Source: Sedimentitalea xiamensis (GTDB lineage: Bacteria > Pseudomonadota > Alphaproteobacteria > Rhodobacterales > Rhodobacteraceae). From it: a stretch of DNA of 64,000 nucleotides. Made by a program: the position numbers and the translations under genes. Below, piece after piece: positions 18,492 through 26,646 of this stretch (its first letter is position 1; each line of letters starts with the position of its first letter). The notes below the pieces were generated by a model that saw only the letters and a list, made by a program, of their open reading frames with translations, did not search any database and had not been told where the DNA came from. The stretch covers positions 42,175 to 106,174 of the forward strand of contig NZ_JASNJE010000015.1 in the NCBI RefSeq assembly GCF_030164465.1, read 5' to 3'.

Positions 18492-19943
18492 TCACAGGCG
18501 TTGGGCGATCCTGGCGATGCCCGGTGCGATGCGTGCCGCCGGGATCGAGGAATAGCCGAGCCGGTAGAACTGTGTCGGGCGATCCGGTCCGGAGAAGAAC
18601 GGCGTGCCCGGTTCGATCAGGACGCCGTCGCGCGCCAGGTCCATGGCCAGCGCCGTGCTGTCGGTGCCGTCGGGCGCGCGCATCCACAGAGAAGACCCGC
18701 CGTAGACGCCGCTCCCGGCGATGGTCAGGCCATGTTCCGAAATGGCGGTTTCGATGATCTTGCGGCGTTCGTGCAGCGACCGCGACATGCGCCGGATCTG
18801 GGCGTCGTAATGGCCGAGCGACAGGAAATAGGCGGCGGCGCGCTGGATATGGCCCGGCGGATGGCGCAGCACGCTGGCGCGCAGGGCGCGGGCCTGCCGG
18901 ATGAACGGTTCGGAGCCGACCATGTATCCCAGACGCAGCCCCGGACAGAGCGACTTGGAAAAGCTGCCGACGTAGATCACCCGCCCGTCCCGATCCAGCG
19001 ACTTCAGCGCCGGAGAGGGCGCGGCGAGGAAGGAGAGTTCGAACTCGTAATCGTCCTCGACGATCAGCGCGTCGAGGTCGCTGGCGCGGGCCAGCAGGGC
19101 GCGGCGGCGGGCCAGCGGCATGGTCGCCGTGGTCGGCGACTGGTGGCTGGGCGTGGAGAACACGACGTCCGTGTCCGGCGGCAGGGATTCGGGTGGCAAC
19201 CCGTCGGCATCCACCCGGATCGGCGCGAGGCGGCAGCCCGATTGCACCAGCACGTCGCGCAGCGCATGGTAGCAGGGGTCTTCGACGGCGGCGGTGCGGG
19301 TGTCATCCAGCAGCACCTGCGCCGCCAGCCATAGGGCGTTCTGCGCCCCCATGGTGATGAGGATTTCCTCGGGGCGGGCGGCGATGCCGCGCCGGGGCAG
19401 GGTGTGACGGGCGATGAATTCGACCAGCAGCGGGTCGTCCTGATCGTAATAGTCGGCGGTCAGGGAGGAAAAATCCTTCTGCCCCAGCGCCCGCAACGCG
19501 CAAAGCCGCCAGTTTGCATGGTCAAACAGGGTCGGATCGGCCTGCCCATAGATGAAGGGATAACGGAAACTGCTCCAGTTGCGCGGTTTCTGTGGCGTGT
19601 CGCCGCCGGTGAAACGGTGGCTGATGGCCCGCGCCCAGTCCACCCTGTCCAGCGGTCGGTCGGGGGGCGTGTAGGTGGGCGGCACCGGGGCGTTTTCGGA
19701 CACGTAGTAGCCGGAGCGTCCGCGCGAAGTCAGGTAATCGTTGGCCAAAAGTTCCGTATAGGCCAGCGTCACGGTGATGCGGCTGACGCCCAGATGACCG
19801 GCCAGCTTGCGCGAGGAGGGCAGTTTCTCGCCCCTGTGGAAGCGGCCCGACAGGATGCCTTCGGCGATCATCTGCTGGATCTGGGCCTGAAGCGTGCCCT
19901 GGGCGTCGGGGTTCAGAAAGAAGGTGTCGACGGAAATGGCCAT
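18492..19943 (-). CDS. tauR: Taurine-responsive MocR/GabR-type regulator TauR
   Basis: 483 aa. N-terminal GntR-type winged helix (residues ~1-75: GEKLPSSRKLAGHLGVSRITV). The C-terminal fold-type I aminotransferase domain carries the PLP-Lys motif SFSKSLCPGLRLGYM. The start at 19943 is chosen because it begins the winged helix directly. Such proteins bind PLP and an amine effector and act as activators. Its place between tpa and xsc, and the repeats at all three promoters, fit TauR. Its own upstream repeat suggests autoregulation. Confidence 0.9.
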   Translation of the reverse strand: MAISVDTFFLNPDAQGTLQAQIQQMIAEGILSGRFHRGEKLPSSRKLAGHLGVSRITVTLAYTELLANDYLTSRGRSGYYVSENAPVPPTYTPPDRPLDRVDWARAISHRFTGGDTPQKPRNWSSFRYPFIYGQADPTLFDHANWRLCALRALGQKDFSSLTADYYDQDDPLLVEFIARHTLPRRGIAARPEEILITMGAQNALWLAAQVLLDDTRTAAVEDPCYHALRDVLVQSGCRLAPIRVDADGLPPESLPPDTDVVFSTPSHQSPTTATMPLARRRALLARASDLDALIVEDDYEFELSFLAAPSPALKSLDRDGRVIYVGSFSKSLCPGLRLGYMVGSEPFIRQARALRASVLRHPPGHIQRAAAYFLSLGHYDAQIRRMSRSLHERRKIIETAISEHGLTIAGSGVYGGSSLWMRAPDGTDSTALAMDLARDGVLIEPGTPFFSGPDRPTQFYRLGYSSIPAARIAPGIARIAQRL

Positions 19944-19956
19944 GGCGCAGGATAGT

Positions 19957-19988
19957 CTGGCCTTATGGCGCTTGCAATCTGGACCTAA
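19957..19988 (+). promoter_or_regulatory. TauR-type operator upstream of tauR (one perfect, one imperfect repeat)
   Basis: CTGGCCTTAT (19957-19966) and CTGGACCTAA (19979-19988) are 22 bases apart. They read in the direction opposite to tauR transcription, unlike the xsc and tpa sites. The perfect copy overlaps the stop codon of the upstream GFA-family gene. Autorepression, as in GabR, is a reasonable inference. Confidence 0.65.
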
Positions 19989-20398
19989 CGGCGGGGCGGC
20001 AGCTTTTCGAAGCCGGGCAGGTCTTCGGGGATGAGGTGGAAGGGTTGGGCATCCATGATGTAGATCGCCGACTCCGGTCCACCGTATTCGGCGGGATGGT
20101 CGAGCGTGCCGACCTTGAGGATCACCATGTCCAGTCCGGGGCGCCGGGTCAGCAGATGGGTGCCACAGCCGGGGCAGAATTCCCGCGTCACGGGGGTATC
20201 GAGGTCGGAGCGGGTGAAGCTGTTCGGCGTGCCGGCGGTATAGCGGAACCCGTCCGTCGGCAGGATCATGAAGTAATTCGGCCCGCCGCCCGAGATATAC
20301 TGACATTCACGGCAGTGGCATTGCGATTTCATCACCGGCGTGCCGGTGGAAGCGTATCTGATGGCGCCGCAATAGCAGCCTCCGGTCAGGGCTGTCAT
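19985..20398 (-). CDS. GFA-family (glutathione-dependent formaldehyde-activating-like) zinc protein
   Basis: 137 aa. The Cys pattern GGCYCGAIRY, CHCRECQ and FCPGCGTHL would bind two zinc ions as in GFA-type proteins. The start overlaps the stop of the upstream methyltransferase gene (ATGA), so they are coupled. It sits between tpa and tauR, so a role with an aldehyde intermediate is imaginable but unproven; many family members have no known substrate. Confidence 0.85.
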   Translation of the reverse strand: MTALTGGCYCGAIRYASTGTPVMKSQCHCRECQYISGGGPNYFMILPTDGFRYTAGTPNSFTRSDLDTPVTREFCPGCGTHLLTRRPGLDMVILKVGTLDHPAEYGGPESAIYIMDAQPFHLIPEDLPGFEKLPPRR

Positions 20399-21342
20399 GA
20401 CGCGTCTCCTCTGGTCGGGGCGGTCTTCTTCCAGATCCCGTGCGCCGGGTCGATCGCGTCCAGATCGGGGAACCGGGCGAGGTCCAGCGGCAGGACGGCG
20501 ATCAGGTAGGCCGACGGGCTCAGGGTGGAAACAAGGCGGGATTCAAAGGCGGCGAGCCGTTCCGGGTCCGGAAACGGGCGGACGGAAAACACCACGTCGA
20601 AACCGCCGTAGTCGAAGCTCAGCGCATCCGCGACGCGGATATCACCGCCAAGGCCGAACAGCGTGCGGCCGCGCGCGATCTGCATTTCGTCGGCGTCGAA
20701 ACCCGCGATTGCGCTGAACGGCAGGATGCCGCTGGACCGGGCGAGCGCCAGATCGCGGCCGCTGCCGCAGCCGACATCGAGGAAGGACACGGGGCGGTGA
20801 CGCAGTGCCGGGTGATCGTAGTCCGGGTCCAGCGCCAGATGCCGCTCCAGGGCGATCAGGCTGTCAAAGAACCGGGAAATGGGAACCGGGAGATAGCGAT
20901 TTGCCCCGTCCAGCCGTTGCGCCTGTGTTTCGCCGGGATCGGCTTGCCGGCCCAGCAGATCGGTCAGGCAACGTTCCAGCGCGGCCTTGCAGCGTTCCGC
21001 GTCCGCGAGGCCGGTGCCGATGGCGGCCTGCCGAACGCTGACCTGGTCGTGGTGTTCGCGGTAGGCGCGGGACGCCTGGTGATAGCCCTTGCGCGCGGCG
21101 GCATAGGCGCGTCTGGCCCGGTCCAGGGCCTTGCGAAGAACGTCGCTGCGGGCATCCAGCGATCTGAGGTTGGCGCCGAGGTTCGCGGTAGGAGAACGGA
21201 CGGTCCGGTGCAGCAGGGTGTCCATCCGGCTGGTGACGTGATCGACCTTGCGTTGCAGTTCGTCCACTTCGGCCATGGTGGCGTCAAGCTCGGCCAGGGC
21301 GGCGTTCAGCCGTTCGGTCGCGGGATCGGTCGGTGGCGTCAT
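20395..21342 (-). CDS. Coiled-coil plus SAM-dependent methyltransferase-like protein
   Basis: 315 aa. Residues ~1-140 are charged helices with heptad character (LDATMAEVDELQRKVDHV). Residues ~185-300 have a class I SAM-binding core: FLDVGCGSGRDLALA, an acidic beta2 end (AGFDADEMQIARGR) and FDVVFSVRPF. The substrate is unknown. It is the first gene downstream of tpa on the same strand, 117 bases away, and is coupled to the GFA gene. Confidence 0.72.
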   Translation of the reverse strand: MTPPTDPATERLNAALAELDATMAEVDELQRKVDHVTSRMDTLLHRTVRSPTANLGANLRSLDARSDVLRKALDRARRAYAAARKGYHQASRAYREHHDQVSVRQAAIGTGLADAERCKAALERCLTDLLGRQADPGETQAQRLDGANRYLPVPISRFFDSLIALERHLALDPDYDHPALRHRPVSFLDVGCGSGRDLALARSSGILPFSAIAGFDADEMQIARGRTLFGLGGDIRVADALSFDYGGFDVVFSVRPFPDPERLAAFESRLVSTLSPSAYLIAVLPLDLARFPDLDAIDPAHGIWKKTAPTRGDAS

Positions 21343-21459
21343 GGCAGCGTCCTTTCCGGGGCGCCCGTCGTGATACCGCAGTCTGCACCGATTTCGCGGG
21401 CGGGTGAAACCCTTTCGTCAGTCCCGGCTCCGGCGCGGGGCGCGGAGCCGGGAGACGTA

Positions 21460-22851
21460 TCAGCCGAACACCCGGCCGAGCGCCGCATCCACGGCGTCGG
21501 TGATGTGGTCGATGTCGTCCTTCCGGGCGATCAGCGCCGGCGAGAAGCACAGCGTGTTGTTGTAGCCCGGCACCGACCGGTTGGTGACGCCGATGATGAC
21601 CCCCTGCGCCATGCAGTCCGCCACCACGGCCTGCGCCCGCTTTTCCGGCACCGGGGCGCGGCTGTCGCGGTCCTCGACCAGTTCCGCGCCGAGGAACAGG
21701 CCCTTTCCCCGAACCTGTCCGATGACCGGGTGCTTGTCGGCCAGCGCATGCAGCTTGTCGAGCATGTAGTCTCCCATCGCCGTGGTGTTGGCGAGCAGGT
21801 TCTCGTCCTCGATGATACGCAGGTTTTCCAGCGCCGCCGCCGGGCCGGCGGTGCAGCCGCCGAAGGTCGAAATGTCGCGGAAATAGTTCAGCGGATCGTC
21901 GGCATTGTCCTTGAACTTGTCGAACACGCGCTCGTTGGTCACGAGGCAGGCGATGGCGGCATAGCCCGAGGCGACTCCCTTGGCCATCGTGACCATGTCC
22001 GGCTTGATTCCGTAATGCTGGTAGCCGAACCAGGTGCCGGTGCGCCCGACGCCGCAGACGACCTCGTCGATATGCAGCAGCACGTCATATTTGGCGCAGA
22101 TTTCGCTGACGCGCTCCCAATAGCCATCGGGCGGGGTGATGACGCCGCCGCCGGCGGTCACGGGTTCAAGGCACAGGCTGCCGACGGTGTCCGGGCCTTC
22201 GCGCAGGATCGCCGCCTCGATCTGGTCCGCGGCCCAGAGGCCGTAATTCTCGACCGGCGCGCCCTCCTGCTCGAACGCCCGGTATTCCAGGCAATGCGGC
22301 ACCCGCACGAAACCGGGCGCGAAGGGGCCGTATTGCGCGTTGCGCTCGTCCTGGCCGCCCGCCGAGAGGCAGCCGATGGTGGTGCCGTGATAGTCGCGGT
22401 CGCGGTAGAGGATCTTGTGCTTCTTACCGCCGTATTTCGCATGCGCAATCTGGCGGACCATCTTGAACGCTTTCTCGTTCGCCTCCGACCCCGAGTTCGT
22501 GTAGTAGACCCGGCTCATCCCCGGCATCTTCTCGATCAGTTTCTTGGCAAATGTCGCCCCCGGCACCGATCCGGCGGACCCGGCAAAGTAGTTCAGCTTG
22601 ATCAGCTGGTCGCGGACCGCGTTGGCGATGCTTTCGCGTCCATAGCCGACATTGACTGTCCAGACCCCGCCGGAAACGGCATCCAGATGTTCCTTGCCCT
22701 TCTGGTCCCAGACCTTCATCCCCTTGCCTTCGACGATGATGCGGGGGTCGGTGGTCTCGTAGGGTTTGTGCTGGCTCAGGTGGTGCCAGATATGGGCCTT
22801 GTCGGCCTCGACCACATGAGAGATGTCGTTTTCATTGAACGTGCCGTCCAT
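21460..22851 (-). CDS. tpa: Taurine--pyruvate aminotransferase
   Basis: 463 aa from the ATG at 22851 (MDGTFNEND). Class III PLP aminotransferase: SGSEANEKAFKMVRQ, DRDYHGTTIG, HIDEVVCGVGRTGTWFG and the PLP Lys in VTMAKGVASGYA. It transfers the amino group of taurine to pyruvate, giving sulfoacetaldehyde and alanine. It is divergent from tauABC across a 406-base region holding a TauR-type repeat pair. No alanine dehydrogenase for pyruvate recycling is seen in the window. Confidence 0.94.
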   Translation of the reverse strand: MDGTFNENDISHVVEADKAHIWHHLSQHKPYETTDPRIIVEGKGMKVWDQKGKEHLDAVSGGVWTVNVGYGRESIANAVRDQLIKLNYFAGSAGSVPGATFAKKLIEKMPGMSRVYYTNSGSEANEKAFKMVRQIAHAKYGGKKHKILYRDRDYHGTTIGCLSAGGQDERNAQYGPFAPGFVRVPHCLEYRAFEQEGAPVENYGLWAADQIEAAILREGPDTVGSLCLEPVTAGGGVITPPDGYWERVSEICAKYDVLLHIDEVVCGVGRTGTWFGYQHYGIKPDMVTMAKGVASGYAAIACLVTNERVFDKFKDNADDPLNYFRDISTFGGCTAGPAAALENLRIIEDENLLANTTAMGDYMLDKLHALADKHPVIGQVRGKGLFLGAELVEDRDSRAPVPEKRAQAVVADCMAQGVIIGVTNRSVPGYNNTLCFSPALIARKDDIDHITDAVDAALGRVFG

Positions 22852-23257
22852 GACATGTCCTTTCCGGAAAATTGAGAGTCGCGCACGACCATGGTGGCAT
22901 GAACCGCCCAAGTCGTCATGGTAAAAGCAAGAGCCTGAAAACAGGTCAACTCGTAGGGCCAGATTGAATCCTCCCCTAAGTCCAGATTCCACCCGCCACC
23001 GGGGACTGGCCCGCGGCGGTTTCGATTAGGCGGCGGAAAATATGGGAAATTCTCGTCCTGAAATCCGGACGAATGCAGGAGAAATCCGGCCGGACGCCCG
23101 TTTGCCGTTCGAAAAAACATTGATCGCAAAAGGGTTTTGAGGTCCGATCGCAGGAAGCGTGCGGCAGCCAGGTGGCAGGCGACGCGCAAACCAGAGGCGG
23201 ATGACCGCCCGATCCAGAGAAACCGCCACGGGAGGCGGTGCAACAGGGAGACGACGA
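22852..23257. promoter_or_regulatory. Divergent tpa/tauA regulatory region
   Basis: 406 bases without a supported gene. It holds the promoters for tpa (leftward) and tauABC (rightward) and the TauR repeat pair at 22953-22985. A Shine-Dalgarno AGGGAG lies at 23245-23250 before tauA. No second CTGGACYTAA pair was found nearer tauA. Confidence 0.6.
22953..22985 (-). promoter_or_regulatory. TauR-type operator in the tpa/tauA region (imperfect repeats)
   Basis: GTAGGGCCAG (22953-22962) and CTAAGTCCAG (22976-22985) are 23 bases apart. On the minus strand they read CTGGACTTAG and CTGGCCCTAC, one and two mismatches from CTGGACYTAA. The spacing is identical to that at xsc and the orientation matches tpa transcription. 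The pair lies about 100 bases upstream of the tpa start. Confidence 0.7.
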
Positions 23258-24268
23258 ATGAAATTCAAATCCAGACTGATGGGCGCCGTTGCCGGTGTGG
23301 CGATGCTGGCGGGGGCGCAGTCCGCCTTTGCCGCCGACGAAGTGACGGTCGGATATTTCCTCGAATGGCCGATGCCGTTCGAATACGCCAAGGTGATGGG
23401 CACCTATGACGAGGAAATGGGCGTCACGGTCAACTGGGTCAGCTTCGACACCGGAACCGCGATGAGCGCGGCGATGGCCTCGGGCGACGTGCAGATGAGC
23501 GTCAGCCAGGGTCTGCCGCCTTTCGTGGTTGCGACCAGTGCGGGCCAGGACCTGCAAATCCTCGACATCGCCGTGTCCTATTCCGAAAACGACAACTGCG
23601 TGGTGCATGCGGATCTGGAAATTGACAAGACCACGGCCAAGGAACTGGAAGGCAAGAAGGTCGCCGTGCCGCTTGGCACCGCCGCGCATTACGGGTTTCT
23701 TGAGCAAATGAACCATTTCGGCGTCGATATCTCGACCATGGAAGTGGTGGACATGGCCCCGTCCGAAGGCGCGGCGGCGCTCAGCCAGAAGAGCGTGGAC
23801 ATGGCCTGCGGCTATGCTGGCGGTCTGCTGCGGATGAAGGAACACGGCAATGTGCTGCTGACCGGCGCCGAGAAAGAGGAACTGGGACTTCTCGTCTTTG
23901 ACGTCACCAGTGCGCCGGCCGGGTTCGTGGCGGAAAATGCCGATCTGGTGGCAAAGTTTCTGAAGGTGACGGCGGATGCCAACGCCATGTGGAATTCGGG
24001 CGAGCATACCGATGAGATGCTGTCGGTGATCGCCAAGGATGCCGGCATGGACGAGGAAGCGGCCGCCAGTTCTCTTGCAACCTTCGTATTTCCGTCGGTC
24101 GAGGAACAGTTGTCCGAGAAATGGCTGGGCGGCGCCGCGCAGAAATTCATGAAGGGTGTCGCGGACGTCTTTGTCCAGGCCGGCAGCATCGACTCGGCGC
24201 TGGACAGCTATGAGAACGCCGTGAACACCGGCCCGCTCGCCGCCGTCGCCGCCTCTGGCGGTACGTGA
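23258..24268 (+). CDS. tauA: Taurine ABC transporter substrate-binding protein TauA
   Basis: 336 aa periplasmic protein. Signal peptide MKFKSRLMGAVAGVAMLAG...AFA, then the SsuA/TauA-type fold (VTVGYFLEWPMPFEYAKVMG; MSVSQGLPPFVV; GKKVAVPLGTAAHYGFL). RBS AGGGAG lies 7 bases upstream. It captures taurine and delivers it to TauBC. First gene of tauABC. Confidence 0.93.
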   Translation: MKFKSRLMGAVAGVAMLAGAQSAFAADEVTVGYFLEWPMPFEYAKVMGTYDEEMGVTVNWVSFDTGTAMSAAMASGDVQMSVSQGLPPFVVATSAGQDLQILDIAVSYSENDNCVVHADLEIDKTTAKELEGKKVAVPLGTAAHYGFLEQMNHFGVDISTMEVVDMAPSEGAAALSQKSVDMACGYAGGLLRMKEHGNVLLTGAEKEELGLLVFDVTSAPAGFVAENADLVAKFLKVTADANAMWNSGEHTDEMLSVIAKDAGMDEEAAASSLATFVFPSVEEQLSEKWLGGAAQKFMKGVADVFVQAGSIDSALDSYENAVNTGPLAAVAASGGT

Positions 24269-24354
24269 GTCGCACTCGCCGCCCCGGCGGCGGGTTCCCG
24301 AAACGGGTGTGGCCGGCGTGAAGCGCCGGTCGCGCCGCGACCGTGGAGACAGCC

Positions 24355-25164
24355 ATGTCCGGTCTCGCCATCGAGAAGATTTCAATGCGTTTCGACCTGC
24401 CCGGCGGCGGGTCGGTTCAGGCGCTCAAGGACGTGTCGCTGCACCTGAAGGAAGGCGAACTGATGAGCGTGCTCGGTCCGTCGGGCTGCGGCAAGACCAC
24501 GCTTCTGAACATCGTCGCGGGGTTTCTGGCCCCGACGGAGGGGCAGATCGTGATGAACGGTCACACGGTCAAGGGACCGGATGCGGAACGCGGCATGGTG
24601 TTCCAGCAGGGCGCGCTGTTCGAATGGATGAGCGTGCGCGAGAACGTCGGCTTCGGACCCCGGATGAAAGGGATGCCGAAACCCGAAATGGCCGGAAGGG
24701 TCGATCACCTGCTGGATGTGGTCGGCTTGCAGGATTTCAAGGACAAGGCGGTCTACGAACTGTCCGGCGGCATGCAGCAACGGGTCGCGCTGGCGCGCTG
24801 CCTCGCCAACGATCCGGACGTGATCCTGATGGATGAACCGCTGGGCGCGCTCGACGCGCTGACCCGCGAGAAGATGCAGAGCCTGGTGCTGAAGCTCTGG
24901 AAGGAGACCGGCAAGACGATCATCCTGATCACCCATTCGGTCGAGGAGGCGTTGCTGCTGGGCGAACGGCTGCTGGTCATGGCCCCCCGGCCGGGCCGCA
25001 TCCACAAGGAATACCGCCTCCCCTTCGCCGATCTTGGCGTCGGGCAGGATCTGCGCGAGGTCAAGAAACACCCTGATTTCGCGGTCAGGCGCGAGGAAAT
25101 CCTGGCGATGATCTGGGACATGGAAGAAGAAATCATGGGCCGCATGGAAGGAGCCGGCGCATGA
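24355..25164 (+). CDS. tauB: Taurine ABC transporter ATP-binding protein TauB
   Basis: 269 aa ATPase. Walker A GPSGCGKTT, signature LSGGMQQRVALARC, Walker B VILMDEP and the switch His in ILITHSVEEA. The start at 24355 is preferred over an upstream GTG at 24343. It energises taurine uptake. Its stop overlaps the tauC start (ATGA). Confidence 0.93.
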   Translation: MSGLAIEKISMRFDLPGGGSVQALKDVSLHLKEGELMSVLGPSGCGKTTLLNIVAGFLAPTEGQIVMNGHTVKGPDAERGMVFQQGALFEWMSVRENVGFGPRMKGMPKPEMAGRVDHLLDVVGLQDFKDKAVYELSGGMQQRVALARCLANDPDVILMDEPLGALDALTREKMQSLVLKLWKETGKTIILITHSVEEALLLGERLLVMAPRPGRIHKEYRLPFADLGVGQDLREVKKHPDFAVRREEILAMIWDMEEEIMGRMEGAGA

Positions 25165-26429
25165 TCCCCCTTCTGATCTATGTCGCGATCTTCGTGGTGT
25201 CTTACTATGTCGTCACCAAGGTGATCCACCACGCGGCGCGCAACGACTACACCTCGCTCAAGACCGTGACCTTTGGCGACGAAAGCGCGGTCAGGCCGAA
25301 CCGGACCGCATCGGTTATCTCGATCCTGACCCTGTTCCTGCTCTGGGGCATGTTCACCGGATCGACTCTTCTGCCGAAATTCCTGCACATGCCGGGACCC
25401 TTCGAGGGTCTCGCGACCTTCGACTATACCGCGCAACTGCCCGACGGACAGCGCGACACGGCGACGGTGACGGTGCTCGTGCATCCGGTCGACCAGGAGG
25501 TGTCGGCACCCGAGGTGGACTTGGGCGACGGCTGGGCGAAGAATGACAGCGCGACCATCGGCGCCTGGCGCAGCGGCCTGATCCGGGTCGACCAGAATGA
25601 CGAATTCGGCCGCGCCGACGGGGCGGAGATCGTCGCGGTCAATGGCGAGCAGATCGTGCCCGGCGGCTCCGTTCAAACCGATTTCGGTCGCGTCGGCATG
25701 AGCCCCAAGGGCACGCTGACCTTCGAACCCGCCAAGGGCTGGCAGATGGAGCCGATCTGGCTGCCCGCGCCCGAGGCGGTGGCCGCCCGGGTGGCCGAGA
25801 TCGCGCGCGAGGGCTTTCGCGGTTCGACCCTGTGGGAACATCTCGGCTATTCGCTGTTCCGGGTGATCATCGGGTTCTTCTTCGGGGCGCTGGTCGGCAT
25901 CCCGCTCGGCTATGCGATGGGGCTTTCGGACTGGTTCCGCGGCTGGTTCGATCCGATCGTGGAATTCATGCGCCCGGTGCCGCCGCTGGCGCTGATCCCG
26001 CTGGTAATCATCTGGGCGGGCATCGGCGAGACGGGCAAGATCATCCTGCTGTTTCTCGCCGCGCTCTGGATCATGGCGATCGCGGCGCGCGCAGGCGTGT
26101 CCGGCGTCAAGATATCCAAGGTGCACGCCGCCTATTCGCTGGGCGCGAGCAAGGCGCAGATCATGCGCCATGTCATCATCCCCAACAGCCTGCCGGAAAT
26201 CTTCACCGGCGCGCGCGTGGCGATGGGGGTCTGCTGGGGCACCGTGGTCGCCGCCGAACTGGTGGCGGCGGAAAAGGGCGCGGGCATGATGATCATGGTG
26301 GCGTCGAAGTTCCAGAACACCGACATCGTCATCATGGGCATCATCCTGATCGGCATCATCGGGTTCGGCATCGACATGCTGATGCGCTGGGCCGAACGGA
26401 TTCTCGTGCCCTGGAAAGGCAAGGGATAG
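25161..26429 (+). CDS. tauC: Taurine ABC transporter permease TauC with extra N-terminal periplasmic domain
   Basis: 422 aa, about 150 longer than Escherichia coli TauC. The C-terminal ~200 residues are the normal permease with the ATPase-coupling EAA loop (AAYSLGASKAQIMRHVIIPNSLPEI). The added N-terminal part has two predicted membrane spans (residues ~1-20 and ~47-70) and then ~150 hydrophilic residues (DYTAQLPDGQRDTATVTVLV ... GTLTFEPAKGWQMEPI), probably periplasmic. Its function is unknown; interaction with TauA is one possibility. Confidence 0.92.
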   Translation: MIPLLIYVAIFVVSYYVVTKVIHHAARNDYTSLKTVTFGDESAVRPNRTASVISILTLFLLWGMFTGSTLLPKFLHMPGPFEGLATFDYTAQLPDGQRDTATVTVLVHPVDQEVSAPEVDLGDGWAKNDSATIGAWRSGLIRVDQNDEFGRADGAEIVAVNGEQIVPGGSVQTDFGRVGMSPKGTLTFEPAKGWQMEPIWLPAPEAVAARVAEIAREGFRGSTLWEHLGYSLFRVIIGFFFGALVGIPLGYAMGLSDWFRGWFDPIVEFMRPVPPLALIPLVIIWAGIGETGKIILLFLAALWIMAIAARAGVSGVKISKVHAAYSLGASKAQIMRHVIIPNSLPEIFTGARVAMGVCWGTVVAAELVAAEKGAGMMIMVASKFQNTDIVIMGIILIGIIGFGIDMLMRWAERILVPWKGKG

Positions 26430-26521
26430 GCATCCGCCATCACCAGACCCCGGCGTCTCCCGTTCGCGCGTCCCAACCCTGCGATCCTTCCGGACGCAAA
26501 ATCGTAGCGACGCCCGGCGCG

Positions 26522-26587
26522 GCTTCCTCTTGCGAGGAAAACTCCGGGGGAGTCGCCGCTTGCGGCGGCGGGGGCAGAGCCCCCTTT
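26522..26587 (+). terminator. Repeat-like element with terminator hairpin after tauABC
   Basis: A variant of the GAAATACTCCGGGG-type element (TCCTCTTGCGAGGAAAACTC region, 26525-26544) is followed by hairpin GGGGGC-AGA-GCCCCC (26570-26584) and TTT. It lies about 95 bases after tauC and 60 before the sulfatase gene, so it probably ends the tau transcript. Confidence 0.5.
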
Positions 26588-26646
26588 CCCGGTTCCGGGT
26601 TTCATGTGACGATGAACTCCGCCAGAACCCAACCGCGAGGATACCC

